From positions 1 through 10,716 of the forward strand of contig CANQHL010000041.1 of the NCBI GenBank assembly GCA_947623775.1: a stretch of DNA of 10,716 nucleotides, given 5' to 3'. The DNA comes from an uncultured Clostridia bacterium. Lineage in GTDB: Bacteria > Bacillota > Clostridia > Christensenellales > UBA1242. Shown piece after piece: positions 5,313 through 10,716 of the stretch. A model generated the notes under the pieces. The model made no database searches. It saw only the letters and a program-made list of their open reading frames with translations, and was not told the DNA's origin. Made by a program: the position numbers and the translations under genes. How positions within the stretch are numbered: the first letter of the stretch is position 1; each line of letters begins with the position of its first letter.

Positions 5313-8300
5313 ATGCAAAACGCATGTAGACGACTTTTTGTATCAATAGTGTTTATCGTGGTTATTGTGTTAACCTCTTTTTTGGACAGCGTCACAATAA
5401 AAGAGAATTTTTTGTATGAAAATGTCGATGGGTTTTGCCAACAACTTTCTTCCATAAATGAAAACTTTATCGACAACTTATCACGCGTCGTAGTGAAAGC
5501 AAAACGTAACTTGTCGTCACAGGACAGCATAGCATCAGCCACAGGGCTTTCCGGTTTACATATATTTCAGTATGGCAGCCAAGAGGAGGCAGAACAACAT
5601 CTTGAACAATTTAGGAATAATCGATATGTTGAGTATGCCTTTATAGATGAAGAAGTTTCTCTTGATGATTTGCCTGAGGAAGTGGGCAGTTTTGACATCG
5701 ACGAAAATAAATCAGGCGCAGAAGGGCGCAAACACTTATCATGGGGTGCACAACTGCTTGGTATAGATGATTTTGAAAAGGATATTGAATTAAAATATAG
5801 TGGAAATCTTCCTGAGGTCTATGTTGCGGTTGTAGACACCGGTGTAGATACAAATCATGAATTTTTAGAGGGAAGAATTGCACTTGATAAGGGTAAAAGT
5901 TTTGTTAAAACCACATCAGAAAGTGAATATGATTTTGAAGATGATAACTCACATGGTACGCATGTCACCGGTACAATAGTTGACCTTACACCATCCAATG
6001 TGAAAATTGTACCAATCAAAGCCTTAAACAGCAAAGGCACGGGTACAATGGGAAATATAATTTCGGCAATAGAATATGTTTTAGAATTAAAACAAAACGG
6101 AGACAATATCGTCGCATATAATCTAAGCCTAGGCGGGCTTACATATTCAAAAGAAGAAGAACAAATAATAAACAGGTGTTATGAGAACAATATTTTTTCA
6201 GTGGTTGCGGCGGGAAATGATAATGTAAGAGTTGAAAATTACACTCCTGCAAATTGCGAAAAAGCACTAACAATTTCCTCACTTTCGCAAAATACACGCT
6301 ATTCAAACTTTCCATATTTTGCCTATTATTCAAATTATGGACAATACATTGATTTGTGCTTGCCGGGTTCAAATATATTAAGTTGTGTGCCGGACAACAC
6401 CGAATATACTGTTTCCTACACCTCTCCTGATGGATTTAAGTATGCCGAAATAAGCGGCACGTCAATGGCAACACCACACGCAACAGCCATTGTTGCCCTC
6501 TATGCGACTTTTTATGGTGATGAGTTTAGTGTTGAAAGTGTCGAAGAAGAAATAAAGGAAAACACATATGATTTTGGAAATTTGGGATTTGATGAACAGT
6601 ATGGTTTCGGCGTGCCTAATATGGAGTTTGCAAACACAGAAAAAATAACAGATATTCCAACGCTAACATATGGCGAGGCAAACGGCAAATACAATTTTGA
6701 AGATGAGATAAATGTTCAAATATCTAGCAGCAGCAATGAAACTATAATTTACACAACAGATGGTTCTGTTCCTTTCACTAATGGCAATGAACTGAGTGAT
6801 GATGGGATAAATATAACAAAGTCAACTCTTTTAAGATATATACTTTTAGAGAAAGGTGAGGATGGAAGCATCAGCAAGCGTTCTGATATTTTTGAAACGG
6901 AATTTTTAAAGGGCGAAAGTTTATGTAATGATGATGGCACCGGCTTTGAGATTGATGAGCAGGGCTATGTAACAAAATACACAGGTGGGCTGCGTGACAT
7001 TGTCTTGCCGAAGGAAATAAATGGTCAGGAAATAAGGGGATTAAGAAACGGCGTTTTCCTTGGACTTAATATAACAAGTTTTGTTTGTGAAAATGATATC
7101 GATATAGAGGCATATCCGTTTACGCGTTGCGACAGTTTAAAAGTGTTGAAACTTGCTTCAAAAAATGCAAAACAGGTTGCTCAATATTGCCCAGCATTAA
7201 AAGAACTTTATTTATCAAATGTAAATCAAATTTTGCCAGCGACGCAAAACAGTGACCCGGCACAAGGGTATTTTGGCAGCAAAACATTTGTGGGTTGCTT
7301 TAATTTGGAAAAAGTATATGTGCCAAAAGTTACAGTGATACCTTATGCTGCTTTTGACGGTTTTGAAATGCTAAAAGAGGTGGTTTGCAATTGGGATAAA
7401 CTCACATTTATAGAAAAATATGCTTTTCAAAATTGTAAAAATTTTGAGCAGGACTTAAATCTTAAAAATGCAACCTTAATTGCTGAAAACGCTTTTAATT
7501 CAAGCGGAATAAAGAGTGTAAAGGCAGAAAAAGTTGAAGTGTTGTATCCAAGTTCTTTTTCTGGTTGTGACAATTTGACTTATTGTGAATTCCCATCTGT
7601 CACCAAAGTTTATCAGTCTGTGTTCACGAGTTCTAAAAATATTAAAAAACTATTTTTCGGCGGAAGCAATTTGCAGGTGAACACAACGGGACTTCCGACG
7701 GCACAGAATGGTTGCAAAATTTATTGTTATGATACAGCATGGAACACGGGTACAACATATAAAACTGTTGATTTAACCCCGAAAGTAACTTTAAACAATG
7801 GGCAAAATATAAGTTTTAATTTTTACGGCTACAATGTCACTTTGCAATTATTCTGTTCATCTAATAGTGATATAGACGATGGTGACATAATATTGTTGAA
7901 TGAAACAAGAAATGAAATATGCGAAAACGCAAATGTTGATTGCCCGATGGTGATGAAGGGAAATCATTATTACATTTTAAAGGTAACCGACACTTTTGGT
8001 AATGAAGCAATTGGCAAGACTTATCGTGCCGGTGAAAAAGAACCATACAAAATAAATGTCACTTCAAATGCTTCCGGTGGGATTTTGCTAAACAGTTATG
8101 TTTACATGGAAAACGACCAAGTTGAAATGGCTTTGCAGCATGTGAAAGGCATGATATTGCAAAGCATAACAGTGGACGGAAAAGATGTAAAAGAGTTGAT
8201 TCTAGATGGAAAATACACTTTCTTAATGCCAAGTCACGATGTTGAAATTGTTGTAAACTATGAGGAAGCAAGATATTCAGTTTCTCTTGTTGTTACCGGG

Positions 8301-10716
8301 CTTGGCAATGGGGAAATTGATGGAAATTTAACAGATGCAACTTATGGCCAAGAAATAAAATTAAACTTAACCCCTCAAGAAAAATATTATATAGATGAAA
8401 TTTATTATATAAGTTCAGGTGTTTCATATCCTCTTAATTTAAGTGAAGATCAAACTTTCATCATGCCGGACTGCGATATTGAAATTCATGTTGTCTACAA
8501 AAGTTTTAATGAAAAAGATTTTTCAGTAAGATATAACGACAACGCAAGGACATATATTTTAGGGGATTATATCGGCACAAATAAGAATGTTGTTGTTGAA
8601 GATTTAATCGTGAAAGATGGTCAAGAATATAAATTTGGCGGTTTTGCATCTGCCACATTCAAGGATAATTCCACTATAAAAAGCGTAAAGGTAAATTATG
8701 CTGGAGAAAAGCGGGATATAAACGTAGCATCATCAGTGTTTGAACATTGCATTTTCCTAGAAGAGGTGGACATAGGCAATATAATTTCAGTAGAAAACGC
8801 ATCATTTAAAGATTGCATCTCACTATTATGGCTTGACCTATCACATTGTACAAGTTTGCAAAGGTCATTTGAAGGATGTATAAATTTAAATAATATTGAC
8901 ACATCGAAAATAACAAATTTTGCAAATTACTCTTTTAACGGTTGCGTAAAGTTGACAAGTGTTGACGTAGGTTCGGCGGAAACAATCGGGGAAAGAGCAT
9001 TTTACAATTGCTGTGAATTAAAGGAAGTTAAAAATTTAAAAAATATAAAAAGCATACAAGAATATGCGTTTTACGGAACGGCACTTGAATATATTGACTT
9101 ATCTGGAGCGGAAAGAATTGATTATTCTGCTTTCAACGGCAAAAGTATGACTGCAAATCTGGGAAGCAATGAAACTTTGATAACAAATGAAAACTTTTTC
9201 AATGATTACAGATTTACAGTTTACTATTATTATGTGGACAAGTCATACAGCGGAAATTTAGATGTGATAAGAAGAAATTTCAGCTTTGTTTACACAATGG
9301 ATACCTACTATATTTATGCCTTTGTAAGCCTTTATCATATAACATTCAAGTTTGGCGGAATTGTGATTGCGGAGAATTACTGCAAAAATAATGCAGAAGT
9401 GGTCTTTCCATCTATATACACCGACAAAACCTTTAAATATGATATTTTAAAATGGCAAGATGAAAATGGAACTGAATATGAGGCGGGAAGTAAATTTAAA
9501 GTCACCGGAAATGCAACATTCACTGTCAAAGAAAAGGGTTACACCAAAGAATATGTTGAATATATTGTAACATATTATTATGGTTACGATTATGATAAGT
9601 CGGGAACGATGGGTGATGCAGGCGATGTATTTCTCACTCAAACATATCATTATCAAGATTTATTAAATTTGCCACAAGAAGATCTTTCATATGAAATTGA
9701 GGGATATAATTATCATTTTGATGGGTGGAAATATAATGGCGAGCCTATCCAAGAATTTAAAATTGAACAAAATATAGATATAATTGGAAGTTTTAGTGAA
9801 CAAATAAAGCACTTCAATGTAAATTGGTATGGTGCAGACGGTGAGATAATCTACAGCGAGGAGGTTGAATATAATACCACTCCGCAATATGATGTTGAAA
9901 GGTATGGCATACCTAAAAAAGAGCGTACGGGAGACAAATACAACTTCTTTACTGGTTGGACACCTACAATTGTTCCTGTAAAAGCAGACATAGATTATCA
10001 TCCGCAATTCAGCGAGGAAGATTATGAATACATAATAATTTTCTATTATGGATATGATTATGATGAATCGGGCATTGTTAATGATGCGGGTGATGTTATA
10101 ACCGATTTGACACTATATATCACGCAAGATACGTTGATACAATATCCGCAGTTTAATCATCAGTATGAACGCGGAATAAAACGATACACATTTACTAATT
10201 GGGACATTCAAATTCAAGGTGAGTACGGCTCTAAGATTGATGATTACAACAGTAATATTTTGTCTGTTCATGCACTTTACTTAGAAGAGGATATCACTTT
10301 CACAATAAATTGGATTGATGGCGACGGCAACATAGTTCATACCGACATTGTGAAAAAAGGCGAAACTCCGGTCTATCCATTTGATTATCCTCCAATAAAA
10401 CTTGGCAATCAGTATAAATATTATGAGTTTTCGAGTTGGGATAAAGCCCCATACCCGGCAGATAAAGATGAAAATTATTATGCTCAATTCACAGAATGTG
10501 ACCGATATTACGACATTTATTGGTATAATGGTGACAATACAGTGATTTATCATGAAAAATTAAAATTTGATGAACCAATAGTTTACAATCAGGACATCTA
10601 TGGTGCACCAATCATGCGAAGTGATAATTATTATACGTACTATAAGTTTGCCGGCTGGCAAGAATATGAGCCTGGTGACACGGTCACATCCAATCATTCC
10701 TATTATCCGCGCTTTG
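5313..10716 (+). CDS. Giant secreted S8 subtilase with LRR and InlB-type repeats (3' partial)
   Basis: This serine protease should cleave proteins outside the cell. The frame is open for 1801 codons and is cut by the window edge. Residues 7-24 form a signal peptide or anchor without a clear cleavage site; about 58-116 look like an I9-type propeptide (RVVVKAKRNL, SGLHIFQYGSQEEAEQHL). The catalytic triad is complete: D175 (VAVVDTGVD), H214 (NSHGTHVTG), S384 (SGTSMATPH), with oxyanion N302 (VVAAGND). Next come a chitobiase C-terminal/Ig-like domain (about 462-531, IIYTTDGSVPFTNG), LRR block 1 (about 545-810), an unassigned stretch (815-905), two divergent InlB-type repeats (about 912-983, 987-1063), LRR block 2 (about 1068-1290) and InlB-type repeats from about 1341. 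The ATG has AGGGG four bases upstream, a short gap. The active-site helix reads TPHATAIVA instead of the usual TPHVAG. No frameshift was seen. Its anchor, if any, lies beyond the edge. Confidence 0.93.
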   Translation, partial: MQNACRRLFVSIVFIVVIVLTSFLDSVTIKENFLYENVDGFCQQLSSINENFIDNLSRVVVKAKRNLSSQDSIASATGLSGLHIFQYGSQEEAEQHLEQFRNNRYVEYAFIDEEVSLDDLPEEVGSFDIDENKSGAEGRKHLSWGAQLLGIDDFEKDIELKYSGNLPEVYVAVVDTGVDTNHEFLEGRIALDKGKSFVKTTSESEYDFEDDNSHGTHVTGTIVDLTPSNVKIVPIKALNSKGTGTMGNIISAIEYVLELKQNGDNIVAYNLSLGGLTYSKEEEQIINRCYENNIFSVVAAGNDNVRVENYTPANCEKALTISSLSQNTRYSNFPYFAYYSNYGQYIDLCLPGSNILSCVPDNTEYTVSYTSPDGFKYAEISGTSMATPHATAIVALYATFYGDEFSVESVEEEIKENTYDFGNLGFDEQYGFGVPNMEFANTEKITDIPTLTYGEANGKYNFEDEINVQISSSSNETIIYTTDGSVPFTNGNELSDDGINITKSTLLRYILLEKGEDGSISKRSDIFETEFLKGESLCNDDGTGFEIDEQGYVTKYTGGLRDIVLPKEINGQEIRGLRNGVFLGLNITSFVCENDIDIEAYPFTRCDSLKVLKLASKNAKQVAQYCPALKELYLSNVNQILPATQNSDPAQGYFGSKTFVGCFNLEKVYVPKVTVIPYAAFDGFEMLKEVVCNWDKLTFIEKYAFQNCKNFEQDLNLKNATLIAENAFNSSGIKSVKAEKVEVLYPSSFSGCDNLTYCEFPSVTKVYQSVFTSSKNIKKLFFGGSNLQVNTTGLPTAQNGCKIYCYDTAWNTGTTYKTVDLTPKVTLNNGQNISFNFYGYNVTLQLFCSSNSDIDDGDIILLNETRNEICENANVDCPMVMKGNHYYILKVTDTFGNEAIGKTYRAGEKEPYKINVTSNASGGILLNSYVYMENDQVEMALQHVKGMILQSITVDGKDVKELILDGKYTFLMPSHDVEIVVNYEEARYSVSLVVTGLGNGEIDGNLTDATYGQEIKLNLTPQEKYYIDEIYYISSGVSYPLNLSEDQTFIMPDCDIEIHVVYKSFNEKDFSVRYNDNARTYILGDYIGTNKNVVVEDLIVKDGQEYKFGGFASATFKDNSTIKSVKVNYAGEKRDINVASSVFEHCIFLEEVDIGNIISVENASFKDCISLLWLDLSHCTSLQRSFEGCINLNNIDTSKITNFANYSFNGCVKLTSVDVGSAETIGERAFYNCCELKEVKNLKNIKSIQEYAFYGTALEYIDLSGAERIDYSAFNGKSMTANLGSNETLITNENFFNDYRFTVYYYYVDKSYSGNLDVIRRNFSFVYTMDTYYIYAFVSLYHITFKFGGIVIAENYCKNNAEVVFPSIYTDKTFKYDILKWQDENGTEYEAGSKFKVTGNATFTVKEKGYTKEYVEYIVTYYYGYDYDKSGTMGDAGDVFLTQTYHYQDLLNLPQEDLSYEIEGYNYHFDGWKYNGEPIQEFKIEQNIDIIGSFSEQIKHFNVNWYGADGEIIYSEEVEYNTTPQYDVERYGIPKKERTGDKYNFFTGWTPTIVPVKADIDYHPQFSEEDYEYIIIFYYGYDYDESGIVNDAGDVITDLTLYITQDTLIQYPQFNHQYERGIKRYTFTNWDIQIQGEYGSKIDDYNSNILSVHALYLEEDITFTINWIDGDGNIVHTDIVKKGETPVYPFDYPPIKLGNQYKYYEFSSWDKAPYPADKDENYYAQFTECDRYYDIYWYNGDNTVIYHEKLKFDEPIVYNQDIYGAPIMRSDNYYTYYKFAGWQEYEPGDTVTSNHSYYPRF
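6945..7742 (+). repeat. LRR block 1 of the protease
   Basis: Residues about 545-810 carry diverged BspA-type repeats (GGLRDIVLPKEINGQEI, KTFVGCFNLEKVYVPKVTVI, KYAFQNCKNF, SSFSGCDNLTYCEFPSVTKV). They are less regular than those in the LRR gene at 463-3153 and share no long identical DNA stretches with it, so the two arrays are related by family, not by recent copying. Confidence 0.75.
8046..8501 (+). repeat. Two divergent InlB-type repeats
   Basis: Residues about 912-983 (YKINVTSNASGGI ... YTFLMPSHDVEIVVNY) and 987-1063 (YSVSLVVTGLGNGEI ... TFIMPDCDIEIHVVY) match each other in layout: a strand, a Gly-rich turn, then TFxMPxxDxEI. This is the pattern of the divergent InlB B-repeat family, a beta-sandwich stalk module. 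Confidence 0.7.
8514..9182 (+). repeat. LRR block 2 of the protease
   Basis: Residues about 1068-1290 are a second BspA-type array (SSVFEHCIFLEEVDIG, ASFKDCISLLWLDLS, RSFEGCINLNNIDTS, YSFNGCVKLTSVDVG, RAFYNCCELKEV, YAFYGTALEYIDLS). Two LRR blocks separated by stalk modules in one protease are unusual. Confidence 0.78.
9333..10716 (+). repeat. Array of InlB-type (Listeria-Bacteroides) repeats
   Basis: From residue 1341 the protein consists of about six modules of 65-90 residues starting near 1341, 1415, 1500, 1572, 1663 and 1732. Each has a Y/N-W-Y...DG opening, a strand and an F-x-x-W close (FDGW, FFTGWTPTIVPV, FTNWDI, FSSWDK, FAGWQ). This is the InlB B-repeat pattern and forms a stalk. The array continues beyond the window. 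Confidence 0.8.

Noticed and set aside
5096..5542. A 148-codon - strand frame across the end of the 178-aa gene and the start of the protease
   Set aside because: It overlaps two convincing + strand genes with matching ribosome binding sites, and its sequence has no recognisable domain.
9588..10097. Dockerin or true EF-hand domains
   Set aside because: The acidic residue expected at loop position 12 is displaced to 13, the two inserts are 156 residues apart in separate InlB modules, and the flanking helices are missing.

Overview
The window looks like chromosomal DNA from an AT-rich Gram-positive bacterium of the Firmicutes type, most likely an uncultured gut-associated Clostridia-like lineage. 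Three things suggest this: sigma-A-type promoters (TTGACA-N17-TATAAT, TTGACT-N18-TATAAT with an extended -10), purine-rich AGGAG/AGGGG ribosome binding sites, and secreted proteins built from BspA-type leucine-rich repeats, MBG/Ig-like modules and InlB-type repeats. Tryptophan is encoded by TGG in every gene, so there is no sign of the TGA=Trp code. This taxonomic reading is inference; no marker gene is present.

Layout. Bases 1-462 hold the end of an upstream transcription unit (two hairpins, the second a good terminator), two short tandem-repeat arrays and a promoter. Bases 463-3153 (+) encode an 896-aa membrane-anchored BspA-type LRR surface protein. Bases 3154-3594 carry no gene but hold three hairpins and a run of degenerate short repeats. 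Bases 3595-4284 (-) encode a small lipoprotein with a beta-helix-like repeat character. Bases 4285-4700 form a divergent regulatory region. Bases 4701-5237 (+) encode a 178-aa orphan protein with no visible export signal. Bases 5313-10716 (+) are the first 1801 codons of a giant secreted mosaic protease (S8 subtilase, Ig/chitobiase-like domain, LRR block, divergent InlB repeats, second LRR block, InlB-type repeats) that runs off the right edge.

Three of the four genes encode predicted exported proteins, so this is a cell-surface locus. The LRR protein and the giant protease share the same BspA-type LRR, and both also carry tandem beta-sandwich modules of the kind used as stalks, which suggests adhesion or substrate capture at the envelope. 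The protease would act on proteins outside the cell. Nothing links the genes into one operon: the first three each have their own promoter, the lipoprotein gene is on the opposite strand, and the protease has a plausible extended -10 promoter of its own. I found no transposase, CRISPR array, toxin-antitoxin pair, phage gene, tRNA or rRNA. The most unusual material is the protease architecture, its two acidic EF-hand-like inserts, and the repeat arrays on both sides of the LRR gene.
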